A DNA stretch of 64,000 nt. Source: Fomitopsis serialis (Eukaryota; Basidiomycota; Agaricomycetes; Polyporales; Fomitopsidaceae). The notes under the pieces are model-generated. The model worked only from the letters and a program-made list of their open reading frames with translations, did no database searches and had not been told where the DNA came from. Below, piece by piece: positions 34,300-45,240 of the stretch; the first letter of the stretch is position 1, and every line of letters begins with the position of its first letter. The stretch lies in NCBI RefSeq assembly GCF_022376445.1, contig NW_025954986.1:124001-188000 (forward strand). The letters run 5' to 3'. A program made the translations under genes and the position numbers.

Positions 34300-34348
34300 C
34301 ACACCAAGCAGCGCTTTCTCACCGATCCTCATCCTACAGCCGACGCGC
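34300..34348 (+). repeat. Left terminal inverted repeat of the nested element
   Basis: About 49 nt, roughly 70-75 percent matched to the inverted right end over its inner 38-40 nt. Its inner part (34,327-34,347) also folds back on 34,389-34,410 to form a hairpin. Confidence 0.65.
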
Positions 34349-34799
34349 AGTCTCGCGGAACACCATCGCATGAGCCGACGGCGGCCGACGCGTCGGCTTG
34401 TACGATGAGGATCGTGCAACCGACATCAGTAGGTGTATAATGCATTTGGCTGGGCGGGATGTATACAGTACCGTAGTGATCCGAATCAATAGTACTTGAA
34501 TGGTCGGCTGGGCTTTTCTTGCGTGCTCAAAGCGTCGGGTGGCGCGGTCAAGGCGTCGTCTTGCTGGTGAATGCCTGATTGTGACGCGTCGCACTGGGCA
34601 ATGGCCGGCTGGGCTCTGCAGCATTGTATGCCCAAAGCATCAATTGGCGCAGTGCAGCGCGGCGCGTCACGATCGGGCACGCGTTCAGGCGCGTTCACTC
34701 GGAAAGTTCAATGTTTCAACGCGTCAGCTCTCACTATCGCCTGCATACTCCCGCTCGACTGCCGTCCTGATCGCGGTCCGTCCTGTTTGTCTACCATAA

Positions 34800-34995
34800 C
34801 ACACACCTGCCGTCCTGCTCGCACGCCGTCTCGCCCGTCTACCGTCTCACCCGTCTACCGTCTCACCCGCTATGTATCTCACACACCCGGCGCCGTCTTA
34901 TTCACCCGCCATCCTGCTTGTCCGCCGTCTTGCACCCCCATCGCCTCGCACACCTGCCGTCTTGCTCACCTGCCATATCGCCGGCCTACCGTCTG
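34800..34995 (+). repeat. Short CCGTCT-type tandem repeats
   Basis: Imperfect reiterations of units such as CCGTCTCACCCGTCTA and CGCACACCTGCCGTC inside the nested element. Confidence 0.6.
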
Positions 34996-35739
34996 GGGTG
35001 CCACCTGCAGCGCCACAAGGGCGTGCGGAAACACCACGACGGCGTCAAGACTGCGGGGATGCGGGTGAGGCGAACATGTGAGTACCCCCATGCACGGTCT
35101 CAGGCGCGACAGCACGCGAGGACAGCGCACATAGGGCAACTGCCCCGGATGCAAGCACACCGCGCGCGGACACAGCGACGAGCCGGGAGGAATGCGAGAG
35201 GTAAGCAGGGTGGGGGTGGACGAGTGGTGAGACGGGCGAGCAAAAGACGGGTACGCGACGCTCGGCGATGTGTCGCACGACGGGCACGACGGGCGAGGGG
35301 CATTGCCTGCTACGCGTGAGTGCAAACACACGCAAGTGAGCTCACTGACCACAGGCACAGGAAGCGGCGGCGACGTGCAGCACGACGCACACGGCGACCA
35401 CGTGTACCCAGGGCGAATGCCTCTTGCGCAGACATGGCCGATGAACGGCGGTGGGGCGGGCAGACGAGCAGGCGGGCGGGAGCGCACGCCGACCGTGCGC
35501 GCGCTGGGCAACTACCCAGCACGCGAACACGGCCAACGAACATGCGCAAAGCGAGCGCGTCAGCGGCTGGGTCAGTGGGTGGGTCAGCGGGCGGGCAGGG
35601 GGACGCGCGAGTAGACGGGCAAGACGGCGAGTAGCCAAGCGAGTGAGCAGAGACACCGGAAGGCAGGCTGGTTCACGGGTGCCGGGGTAAGCAGGCGGAC
35701 GGGGCATGCAGGTGAGTGGATAGGTGGGACAGTGGGCAG

Positions 35740-35912
35740 ACAGGTGGGAAAGGGAAAGTGGGCGGGCGGGAAAGCGGGCAGGTGGGAAAGCGGGCGGGCG
35801 GGAAAGCGGGCGGGCGGGATAGCGGACAGACCAGCGGGCGGGCGGGAAAGCGGACAGACCAGCGGGCGGGCGGGAAAGCGGACAGACCAGCGGGCGGGCC
35901 AGCAGGCAGCCC
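35740..35912 (+). repeat. G-rich tandem array, with a 28-bp unit repeated three times
   Basis: GACAGACCAGCGGGCGGGCG recurs at 35,825, 35,853 and 35,881 (period 28). It is preceded by shorter GCGGGCGGGAAAGCGG units. The runs of G could form quadruplexes. Long frames on both strands between 35.3 and 36.3 kb are produced by this composition. Confidence 0.75.
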
Positions 35913-36348
35913 ACGGCAGACATGCCGAAGGCGAGTGCATTGGGCGAATGCCCAGCACACAAGCACGGCCGCCGACAAACGGAGCACGCGCACACGAGCT
36001 CAGGACAGAAGAACGTCAATGGACAGGGCCGGGCGTGCGGAACACGTCGACCACGAGCACACAGGGCCAGCGCCCCGCGTGCAAACGCAACCGATGAGCG
36101 CGCCGTGGGTGTGGGCACAGCGGCGAGCAGGCGGGAGGACGTGTGGATGGCGCGTGAGAAGCGGGACGAGCAAGCCTAGGCGAGCGAGGAGGACGGCGAA
36201 GACGGCGGGTGCGGGCAACGAGCTCAAACCCGCGCAGGGACCACCGAGGTATGCCAACCCACAGTGAACCGGGGTAGGATACAGGTAGCACCACCCATGG
36301 ATACGGGTACGCTCGTCGCGGGTGCGGCATGTCTCACCTGCTATCTTA

Positions 36349-36456
36349 TACATTCACCGTCTTGCACACCCGCCGTCTTGCACACCCACCGTCTTGCACA
36401 CCCGCCGTCTTGCACACCTGCCGTCTTGCACACCCACCGTCTTGCACGCCTACCTG
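36349..36456 (+). repeat. 16-bp tandem array
   Basis: CTTGCACACCCGCCGT recurs every 16 bp, at 36,361, 36,377, 36,393, 36,409, 36,425 and 36,441. Confidence 0.85.
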
Positions 36457-36469
36457 CCATCTTGCATTA

Positions 36470-37860
36470 TCAATCACCCACTGTTACATTCTCCTTCTGG
36501 TTGTGCTCGCTTTCTTGTCTGTTTGAAGTCTCGGTGTACTAAAACTGTAAGAACCTACAAACTAGATCAGGCTTCCGATATAAACTAGATTTGCTTGTTA
36601 ACAGCATTGTGGGCAGTTTCAGACGAGAGAGAGCATGGACAAGAAGTGCAATCTGTTGCTATAAGGCTTCCTCAATATAGTTCCAGTCAAGCTTGCCTAT
36701 GGCCAACACCGTGACTGCCATATTCATACTCTGTCACTGTATGGATGTGATGGTTCGCTTTGAGCAATGAAACTCATTGTCAGTTGGCCCAACATGCACA
36801 TACACTCTTCGTAACTGTACTGCAGTTACACTTGATATAGACTTCGGGATATCATGATCATATGTTCAGTACAACCACTATTAGCATTCAATAGTATAGA
36901 AGTACAAAGGAGTGGACAACTAGAAGATATGTACACAAACTCAATGATAGTGGTCAGAGCACCCACTAAATGCGTGAACACTCTCCAGTGTTCTGCCCTC
37001 GGACATTGCCTCGGCCATGTCCCCGAGTCACCCGAGATGGTCTCATTCTCTTTATAACTTCACCTCTGTGCCACCATATGCTATGAGACTTTGTACCAAG
37101 CATGACTATGTGTAGTACATGGCTTGTATAGAATTCTGTGAGAATTGAACCGTGGGGTGCATTTGTCTAAGACATGCTCTCCATGTATGACCTTCTTAGC
37201 TATCTCAAGCTATAACATTGCCAGATTGCTTCAGAGAATTGCCAGCAGCAACATGTACCATAGACACAGCATGAATACAACTTCTGTATGTACTTGATTG
37301 AAACAATTGTCTTGCAGAAGCTGAGATTTAACCCACATGCCTCTCAATATCTCCAAACAACATATCATCTTTGAAACATATCCTGAGATCCTCTTCCCGT
37401 ATGAGCTGAGATTACACAAAGCCAAAGTGCTCTTTACATATACAACAATGAGGCTAATAGCCTACGTGAGTGGCTTGCCTAATCTACTACATGTAGTTCC
37501 ACAGCAAACTCAGTACTAGATCAGCGAAGTATCATCATTGTCAATTGCTGCGAGCCATTCAGGAATCACTCTAACAGAACAAGGAATACCTCAGTGTCTT
37601 ACCATTGTATCTCTATTTGCTGATATACAGTTACTACATGGTGTATTGCACCTCAACACCGTAATGACTGTCTATAGTAGACACAGTCACGGTACAAACT
37701 TATATAGGACATGTCTAATAATACATCCACACCATTGGCCCCAAACCAATGAGCAAACAGCGTACAGTGTTGCACGTACATACCATTCAAGTCGAGTCAA
37801 GAAACAAGATGCATACTTGCTGCCTTGTCAATGTCAAGGAGTTTATCACGATTCAAGACG
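36470..37860. other. AT-rich core of the nested element
   Basis: Base composition changes abruptly from GC-rich to about 40 percent GC. All frames are short. I could not assign any gene or transposon domain. It may be a degenerate insertion or a captured fragment. Confidence 0.5.
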
Positions 37861-37914
37861 GTGAATGTCAAGGAGGCTTCTTGACCAGTCCGCCTTGATA
37901 CCTCCAAGGAGCTC

Positions 37915-38105
37915 TCCGTCTTGAGATGTCCGTCTTGAGATGTCCGTCTTGAGATGTCCGTCTTGAGATGTCCGTCTTGACAATGTCCGTCTTAACTTGT
38001 CCGTCTTAACTTGTCCGTCTTAACTTGTCCGTCTTAACTTGTCCGCCCTAATTTGTCCGTCTTAACTTGTCCGTTTTAATTTGTCTGTCTTCACTTGTCC
38101 GTCTT
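37915..38105 (+). repeat. 14-bp tandem array
   Basis: About a dozen units: first GTCCGTCTTGAGAT, then GTCCGTCTTAACTT variants. The switch from one variant to the other midway suggests separate bursts of expansion. Confidence 0.85.
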
Positions 38106-38297
38106 GACACCTCCAAGAAGGCTTCTTCAATATGCTCGCCATCTTGTTATCCTCCTTGACACATTCCACGTTGAAACCTCATTGGTGTTTGCCCACCTAG
38201 ATACCTCATTAACATGTTGGTATTGACCAAGATGAGCCAACCATTAGTTACCTTGGGTCAAGAAGGTCTTAGTGAGTAAGAAGGTCAAGAAGGTCAA

Positions 38298-38765
38298 GAA
38301 GGTCAAGAAGGTCCAAGAAGGTCGGCTGAGTCAAGACGGATATCGGCCAGGAAAGATACCTCAGCTGATGCTCGGCTCATGCATTGTCTTGGGTGAGACA
38401 AGACAGTCGGCTGAATCCAGACAGTGGTCGGCTGCAAACCTTCTCCAACCGACGGTCAGATAGTGCATTGTCTTGGGTGAGACAAGACAGTCAGCTGAAT
38501 CAAGACGGTGGTCGGCTACAGATTTTCTCCAGCTGAGAGTCGGATAGTGCATCGTCTTGGGTGAGACAAGAAGGTCGGCTGGATCAAGACGGTGGTCGGC
38601 TGCAAAAGCTTTGCAGCCGACGGTCGGATAGTGCATTGTCTTGGGTGAGACAAGAAGGTCGGCTGGATCAAGACAGTGGTCGGCTGCAAAGCTTTTCCAG
38701 CCGACAGTCGGATAGCGCATCATCTTGGGTGAGACAGAATGGTCGGCTGGGCGAGAATGTCTGGG
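38298..38765 (+). repeat. 84-bp tandem array, about five units, each containing a palindrome
   Basis: The landmark CATTGTCTTGGGTGAGAC (or one-base variants) recurs at 38,382, 38,466, 38,550, 38,634 and 38,718, exactly 84 bp apart. Between landmarks each unit carries an inverted repeat around GTCGGCTGCAAA...TTTGCAGCCGAC; the unit near 38,596-38,623 is almost perfect. Because 84 is divisible by three, frames on both strands stay open and read as 28-residue repeats. I do not regard these as a gene. Confidence 0.9.
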
Positions 38766-38901
38766 TCAGCCAATCATCCCATGCACCGCCTTGCCCGCCT
38801 TGTGCCGCCTTGCCCGCCTTGTGCTCGGCCGACTCAATCACCTTCCATGAGACGGTTGTGGTCGGCCGAGGTCGGCCCATCCCATCCCATTCCACGAGAC
38901 T

Positions 38902-38948
38902 GCACGTCGGCTGTACCATGGTCATCCATGAGACAGCTGAATGGGCTC
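38902..38948 (-). repeat. Right terminal inverted repeat of the nested element
   Basis: The inverse partner of 34,300-34,348. The shared 14-nt core differs at one base. Confidence 0.65.
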
Positions 38949-38955
38949 CGCCGAT
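38949..38955 (+). repeat. Right 7-bp target duplication of the nested element
   Basis: CGCCGAT, identical to 34,293-34,299. The codon after it continues the ORF2 phase. Confidence 0.7.
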
Positions 38956-41900
38956 AATGCTCTCTTGACCGATATAATAGAAGCAGGGGAGAACGCATGG
39001 GAGAAAGCTAAGGCCTGTCTCGAGAATGAAGAGCGAACGGAGTCCTACAACCCACAAACAATCTTCAGGGACTTTAAGAAAGACGTACAAACCCTAACGA
39101 GGAACAAACTGCGAACAAAGCTCCCTAAGCTGGATGCGGCGATTCGCAAGTTGAGAGACGAAATCAAGAAGACGACGGCGCGCCCAAATTTCGAGAAAGA
39201 CCTGCAGGGTCAGACTGACGTTGGCACCATGCAAGACCGCCTCCTTGACCTCGAACGCCGTCGACACGGATCCACACGGACGGCGACAACAGTACGATAC
39301 GCCCTGAACAGAGAAAGGCTGAGCAAGTACTGGTCAACAATAAACAAAACTAAACGGCCGCGTGACATTATATATGCGCTGAAACGCCCCGAATCCAACC
39401 CCCCCGCGTACGAAACCCGCTCGGATAAGATGGCAGAGCTTGCTCGTGATTACCACGAAAAGCTGCAAATGGACGGTTTAGACAGCGACCAAAATGCGCA
39501 GACGAGACGGGCTCAGATAATGGAATCCCTACAGCCCGCAACCGCAAGGATACCCCAAGACCTTCTGAAGACCTTGGACGAAGGAGTGAGCAGAGAAGAG
39601 GTAGAGGACGCCCTCCGGAAGGCAGGCCACGGAAAAGCGGCTGGCATCGACGGCCTGCCATACGAGTTGTGGACAAAATTGCACGACAAATGGTCAAACC
39701 CAGCGAAGGAACGTACCCACGAGTTCGACTGTATAGGAATGCTGCACCTCGTCTACGAAGATGTCGAACGATACGGTGTATGCCCCACCTCCGGCTTCGC
39801 GGACGGATGGATGTGCCCACTATATAAAAAGAAAGATAAGCGAGATATATCGAACTACAGGCCTATCACACTACTCAACACCGACTACAAATTATACACC
39901 AAGATCCTAGCAATCCGGCTTGGAGAGGTCGCCACAACAGTCATCCACCCTGACCAAGCCGGTTTCGTACCAGGACGCCACATTACGAACCAGACCCAAC
40001 TGTGTAGGGTAATGGTGGACTACGCAGAAGCGGTGGAAGAGGATGGGGTGATCATAGCGCTCGACCAGGAGAAAGCATACGACAAGGTAGCGCATGACTA
40101 CCTATGGGAAGTCCTTGCGCACCTCGGCTTCCCCGCACGCTTCATACGACGTGTCCAGGAGCTGTACAAGCATGCGACCACAATTGTGATACTCAACGGT
40201 GAAAGCAGCACGCCATTTATAGTTATACGGGGCGTACGTCAAGGCGACCCACTGTCGTGCCTTCTCTTCGACCTCGCCATTGAACCCCTCGCCTGCTCTC
40301 TACGTGCCTCGACTCTCCGTGGATTCACCATCCCGGGTGCCGCAACGAGAGTTATAACGTCCCTCTTTGCGGACGATACCTCCGCCTTCCTATCGGCACA
40401 GGACTCATGGTCCGGCCTGTGGGTGATCCTTGAGAAATGGTGCAAGGCGTCGAGAGCCCGCTTCAATGGCGGGAAAACAGAAGTCATCCCCATAGGGACT
40501 GAGGACTACCGTAATCGGCTAGCCACGGACCGCATCATCAACCCAGCACACCCAGAAGACCGCATTCCCGACTCGGTACACATTGCAAGAGACGGCGAGG
40601 CCGTGCGTATCTTGGGCGCATGGATTGGCAATAAAGTCGACCACGTCGCGGTCTGGGCCCCCGCCATGCAGAAGGTGGAAGCCTTCCTTGACCGATGGGG
40701 GAAGTGCAACCCGTCCCTCCAAGGGAAACGACACATCGTCCAAATGGGCCCCGGTGGCATTACGCAATACCTGACGTCGGTCCAAGGAATGCCGAAAGAA
40801 ATCGAAAAGAGACTCACATCGATGATACGTTCCTTCATATGGGGAAACACGAGAACCCCACCAATCGCCCTGAACCTGCTCTGCCTCCCCGTAAGCAAGG
40901 CGGCCTGGGCCTCCTGGACATAAAAAGCAGGAATGAAGCGATAGAATTGGTGTGGGTGAAAGGTACCTCACGCTCTCCGACGCGAGGCCGACGTGGGCCT
41001 TCGCAATGGATGTGCTAATCAGCAAGTGGGTAACAAGGGACGCCGGCGCGATCCGGCCAGAGTCACAAATAAATACCTTCCTCCAGAGCTGGAACCCCGC
41101 AACGCACAGCCGCTCCCCGCTGCCGCGATACATACAACGTATGCTCCTGGTGGCAAAGAAACACAATGTGAGTTTTGCAGCCATAAAACTGGACAACGCA
41201 CGAAGGAGCTCCTACCCATGTGGTATCACCTAGGCGCGACGAAGCACCTGAGATCGCTTAACAACACGCCGCGCAGCGACTGCCTCCGACGGACTCACAA
41301 AGCCATGCAAGTACATGACCTTGTTAAAGTGACGAACAGGGCCTGCTTCGCACGGCTCCGGGAGTCCCAGAATGACTACATCCCTGACTCGTGCGAATGC
41401 ACCCAGTATACTCGAGACAAACAGGCCGGCTGCAGAAACCCTCTGAAGTGCTGCCGAACAGCACACAACCTCTTACAGCAGATCCGACCGAAGTGGAACC
41501 CAACTCAACACTCGCCAGCCGACGGCCTCTCCCTAACAAGGCGGAGGAAAGAAAAAATGAACTGGCCCTCGAAGATCACGAGGAAATCATCTTTGACCCA
41601 TCGCTGACGTGTAGGGGCCCACTAGGCGAAGCGTTCAGAGCGTTTGTGGACCCGACAGTCCACGACCAACCACCTGCGATAAGGCGCAGGCGGGGGCGCA
41701 TCATAGAAGATGAAGCTACGACGGTGTATATCCTAGGCTACCTCAAGAAAGGCTACTGGCCTGACGGCGACTTTGTAGCCCACCCGCAGTCGGGCTTCGT
41801 CTACTACCCCACATCGCCCGACCGAAGCGTGCAAGTGCGACCAGAAGAAGCCCTCCCGGCCGCCCAGCACCCCCAAGGCGAGACACTGGCGGCCCTGAAG

Positions 41901-43031
41901 GCCGCGCTAGACACCCCCTGGGACGCACCCCTACATATAGTGTCCTCGTCCACCAGACTAGCAGTCGAGATGACACAGAAACTCCCTCAGTGGGAAGACA
42001 GGGGATGGATACAAATAGACGGGGCAACGTACCTTAGAGCCCTGGCAAATCAGCTCCGACAGAGGTGCGCAGTGACCACATTCCGAACTCCCAAGAACGG
42101 ACAAGAACGAGACATAATGCTCAAAGCACACGACCACGCGGTAGCGTCATACCCCCATGTCCCCCCACAGCACGTCCAACCCCGCATCACTAAATCCTTC
42201 GACCTCTCCGGCGCCAGGATGTCATCCCTGACGCAAGCCCTGGCGTACCAGGGCATTCGGGCATCTGCCGAGTCACCAGAATGTCGTTCAACGCAACGCC
42301 ACCTCTCGGAAATACGCAGTCTCCTGACCGCGTGTAGCGGACCAGTGCATGATGGGGAAATATGGAAAGAGGTTCGGCACGGCGACATCCGCCGACCAGT
42401 GACCGATTTTCTGTGGAAAGGCATACATGGAGCTCACCGTGTGGGAGCCTACTGGACCAACATACCAGGCTACGAAGACAGAGCCGTCTGTAGACTCTGC
42501 GGAGTCACGGAGTCCATGGCGCACATCCTAACGGAGTGCGCCGCGCTTGAGCGGAGTTCAGTCTGGAGCTATGTTGAACGAGCCTGGACCCGCACGGGCG
42601 GTGAATGGCGCGAACCGTCACTCCCGTCTATCTTAGCAGCAGGGCTTGCCACGCCTAGACGCGCAAACGGTAAACCTTCGAAGGATCACTCAGTGAAACT
42701 GTGGCGAATACTTCTAACAGAGGCCGCGTACCTGATATGGTGCCTGCGCTGCGAGAGGGTGATACAACACGAAGACGAGGCGAACTGGAAGCACAGCAAA
42801 CGCAGCATCGCTGCACGTTGGTACGCGTCGGTGAACAAGCGGCTACACCTGGACATAGAAAGTACACACCCCCGTTTTGGCAGACTAGCAATAAAGCGCC
42901 AGCTAGTCCTTGACACATGGCATCATCTCGTTTGGGACGTTCAAGCGCTCCCGGACGACTGGACCACGGTCCAACGGGTTTTAGTGGGTATTGATCCGAC
43001 CATCTGCACATCTGCTGATCCCGGGTCCTGA
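38956..43031 (+). CDS. LINE ORF2, 3' part: reverse transcriptase, degenerate RNase H, zinc knuckle
   Basis: A coiled linker (about 38,960-39,560) leads into reverse transcriptase: GHGKAAGIDGLPYELW, NYRPITLLNTDYKLYTKILA, VIIALDQEKAYDKV (first catalytic Asp), GVRQGDPLSCLLFDLAIEPL and SLFADDTSAF (FADD in place of YADD). The frame then slips by one base near 40,885, 40,965, 41,213 and 41,560, each beside a short run, before an open frame to TGA 43,029-43,031. The RNase H-like segment keeps Glu in PQGETLAALKAAL but has IVSSS where an Asp is expected, and the usual Asp/His end is lost, so it is probably inactive. The C-terminus has the LINE zinc knuckle CRLCGVTESMAHILTEC. Confidence 0.88.
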
Positions 43032-43162
43032 GCCCCACACTGGCCTAACAAGCCGTGCGTAAACGCATTTTTCCCTGGATTGCGCCTGCGGATCGCTCCG
43101 CTAGCTGGCCGGGCCCCGAGGGCTGACCAATTGTCAGCTGCTCCGGGCCCGTGTGGCCCTCC

Positions 43163-43191
43163 AAAAAAAAAAAAAAAAAAAAAAAAAAAAA
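43163..43191 (+). other. LINE poly(A) tail
   Basis: A run of 28-29 A directly before the 3' target duplication, as made by target-primed reverse transcription. Confidence 0.95.
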
Positions 43192-43204
43192 CACTCAATA
43201 TCCG
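43191..43204 (+). repeat. 3' target-site duplication of the LINE
   Basis: ACACTCAATATCCG, identical to 27,826-27,839. The first A is shared with the poly(A) run. Confidence 0.9.
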
Positions 43205-43893
43205 ATTGACAGGTCGTCTTATCAACTGACGTACGCGGACCTATTGAACGTATGGCCGCCCACTCGACATATAAATGCCAAGTATACAGCACGAGCTGTC
43301 TTTAGATCTCTAGAATTAGAGTCTACATACCAACATGACCAACTTTCACGGTCTGCGACGTAAAGTGGACCCATGCGCGTACAACACAGAAGTCGCTCGA
43401 CCAAATATAACACCATGATATTTCAGAAACAACAACACGAGCGTCAGATACGTAGAACAGGGCGAAGCGAACAACCGCGCACCAACATGGACATGGCGTG
43501 CTACAACACAGTAGGCTACGTAGGTCAGACAGCGCGCGGGCGCGGGGGAGGGGCAGCATCGAGCATGGGGGAACAAACAACATGGAGGGACGCAGCGACC
43601 GGGCGCCGCGCGGCAGCGGCTGGCGCGCACGAGGGGAAGGGGACGCGCTGCCGCGACTGTCCGAGCAGCCAGGGGGAGCGCGGGGGTACGGAATAAGTCA
43701 AGGGCAAAGAGCAAAACGTGTACGGTGGGAAGAATTAGAACGAGAATGACAGACACCGAGGGGGTAACACGTCTATCGATGTGGGATCGGAAGCATAAGA
43801 AAGAGCGAAACCGCGAGGGAGGCGGTGAGGGAGGCGGCTACAGCGAGCGACGGTGGAACGGTGGGGGCGTGGAGGAAGCGTTGATCATCGCGC
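43205..43893. other. Intergenic, nothing recognised
   Basis: This lies between the LINE and the TOS1-like stop. Frames here have no domain. Confidence 0.4.
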
Positions 43894-45240
43894 TTAGTGG
43901 TTGCGGCGACGGTGGTGCGCACCAAAGATGGAGCGCTTGTCCGCGCGACGCGCGTTCGCGCTGAACGACACCGTCTCGCCGGCGGATGCATCGAGGTACC
44001 CGTTCACGATGCTGCGCGGGATCGCCGTCTGCGTGTAGTCCCACTCAGTGAGTTCCTGGACGGAAATCGCATCGCTGTCCACGTCAAACACAATCCCGAA
44101 TGTCGCGGGTGTGTCGACGGGGCGCGCGAATGCAGAAGCACCCGAGCCCGTCGCGCCCTTGAACGAGTAGATCTCCGAGATAGCCGCAGACGGGTCGTCG
44201 CCGTTGCCGTAGAGCACCTCGGCGATGTCTAGCTCACCGCAGCCGCCGACACCTTCGCCACGGCAGTTACAGCCGTACTGTGCAGCCCAGACAACTTGCG
44301 CGTTCAGCGCCCAGACCGCGGGCACCTGCGATGCGTCAGACGAGTCGGGCATCGTCACGGTCATGACGAACATCTTCGACTCGCCCCAGCCATGGTTGGA
44401 AGTGCCACGAGTGAAAGCGGAGCAGGCGTTGGTGTCACTGCAGGCGGTAGCAGTCACAATGTTCTGACAAAAGATCAGTGGCCGACCGGGACGGAGGCTG
44501 TAGTCCGACTTACCACTTCCTGACCGGCGGGGAGGGTGCCGTCCATGACCGAGTCCATGGGCGAGGCAGCCGCATCGGTCCAGTTACCATTGGCGTACGA
44601 TTGACTGGCGCCACCGCAGACTGCAGCAACCATGAGCAAACTGTGAAAGCCCTAACAAATCATTGCAACACGTACCAGACCATTCACCAGAAAGGCCTCC
44701 GCCCTTGTTGTTCATGAACACCAAGTTGTTAGCAGAGCCACCGGCGGTCCAGGAGCTAACCTGCGACCAGGTCGCCGCGGAGGTGTTGGCCGGCTGATAG
44801 ACAGCGATGTTAGAGATTGTCATCGGCCCACGGAAGGCGATGGTCATTTCATCGTCGAAGGGTGCAAGGTTGCCTGTGAACCGGGATAATCAGTCAGACG
44901 TCGGCTTCGAGGCCCATCAGGCAATTCGGAAAGCAGGGTGTAAAGCGGCAATCCTGCGGCGCCATACCGCTACCTGGCCGGAAGAGAAAATTGTGAAACG
45001 CGTTCTCAAACGAAGAAACTTACCCGAAACGGACACGCTCTCCGTCTGGCAGTAATTGCTCACGCTACAACTAGGCCAGTCACCGGGGACAAGGTCGGTG
45101 ACCTTGTTGTAGCTGCCAGATCCACCGATGCCGGTGTACTTGATGGATGTGAGGGAGTTGTCACGCCGCATGAGGTTGTTGGGCGTGAGCGCGTTCGCGC
45201 CGACGAGGAGCGTCGAGACAGTGACAAGGGCCGAGAACAT
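43894..45240 (-). CDS. TOS1-family cell-wall glucanase-like protein
   Basis: Starts at 45240 with a signal peptide (SALVTVSTLLVGANALTP) and ends at 43894. Four exons: introns near 45,022-44,875 and 44,681-44,620, and one near 44,510-44,466. The N-terminal half (SIKYTGIGGSGSYNKVTDLV; APFDDEMTIAFRGPMTISNI) matches the first TOS1 domain. The second half (SKMFVMTVTMPDSSDASQVP, VPAVWALNAQVVWAAQYGCN) leads to GELDIAEVLYG. This carries the Glu-x-Asp-x-x-Glu pattern that is catalytic in GH16-type enzymes. TOS1 proteins are secreted wall proteins thought to act on beta-1,3-glucan. The family call is strong; enzyme activity is inferred from the motif. Confidence 0.82.

Larger units (their letters stand above)
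34300..38948. mobile_element. Nested 4.65-kb element with terminal inverted repeats and no visible transposase
   Basis: It lies inside LINE ORF2 between 7-bp duplications. The two ends align as inverted repeats. TACAGCCGACGCGC is at 34,335-34,348 and its inverse, GCACGTCGGCTGTA, at 38,902-38,915. These sit 35 and 33 nt from the respective ends. The stretches outside them also align (CAGC..TCTCA..GAT..CAT). GTCGGC/GCCGAC motifs are dense near both ends. Removing the element plus one duplication leaves ORF2 in frame. The interior holds five tandem arrays and an AT-rich stretch and no recognisable protein. A 7-8 bp duplication fits hAT- or KDZ-type transposition, but the superfamily cannot be set from this. 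Confidence 0.75.
27840..43190 (+). mobile_element. Full-length Tad1/Deceiver-like LINE, interrupted by a nested element
   Basis: The ends are set by a 14-bp target duplication and a 3' poly(A). The 5' end starts with a G-rich run. Order: about 0.7 kb leader, upstream frames, ORF1 (RNA-binding, zinc knuckle, RGG tail), ORF2 (endonuclease, reverse transcriptase, RNase H-like, C-terminal zinc knuckle), short 3' UTR, poly(A). Without the 4,656 bp added by the nested insertion, the element is about 10.7 kb. The perfect duplication and the long open frames point to a fairly recent insertion. ORF1 and the last third of ORF2 carry several one-base frame slips of the same kind as in host genes. Confidence 0.92.

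Noticed and set aside
34316..34326. Alternative longer target duplication for the nested element (TTTCTCACCGAT versus CTCTTGACCGAT)
   Set aside because: Needs mismatches and an indel, whereas CGCCGAT is exact, lies at codon boundaries on both sides and puts the inverted repeats at matched distances from the ends.
35266..36267. Overlapping frames of 100-260 codons on both strands
   Set aside because: Produced by G-rich tandem repeats inside the nested element. No domain, and the composition matches the repeat units.
36850..37530. Possible Ty1/copia remnant in the AT-rich core
   Set aside because: Translated all frames by eye and found no integrase, protease or reverse transcriptase motif.
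38361..38723. Minus-strand frame encoding four copies of a 28-residue repeat
   Set aside because: The unit length of 84 bp is divisible by three, so frames stay open on both strands. There is no promoter, intron or start context, and the palindromes explain the sequence better than a protein.
38298..38765. Possible CRISPR-like array
   Set aside because: Whole units are repeated with no unique spacers, the host is a eukaryote, and the array is part of a transposon.
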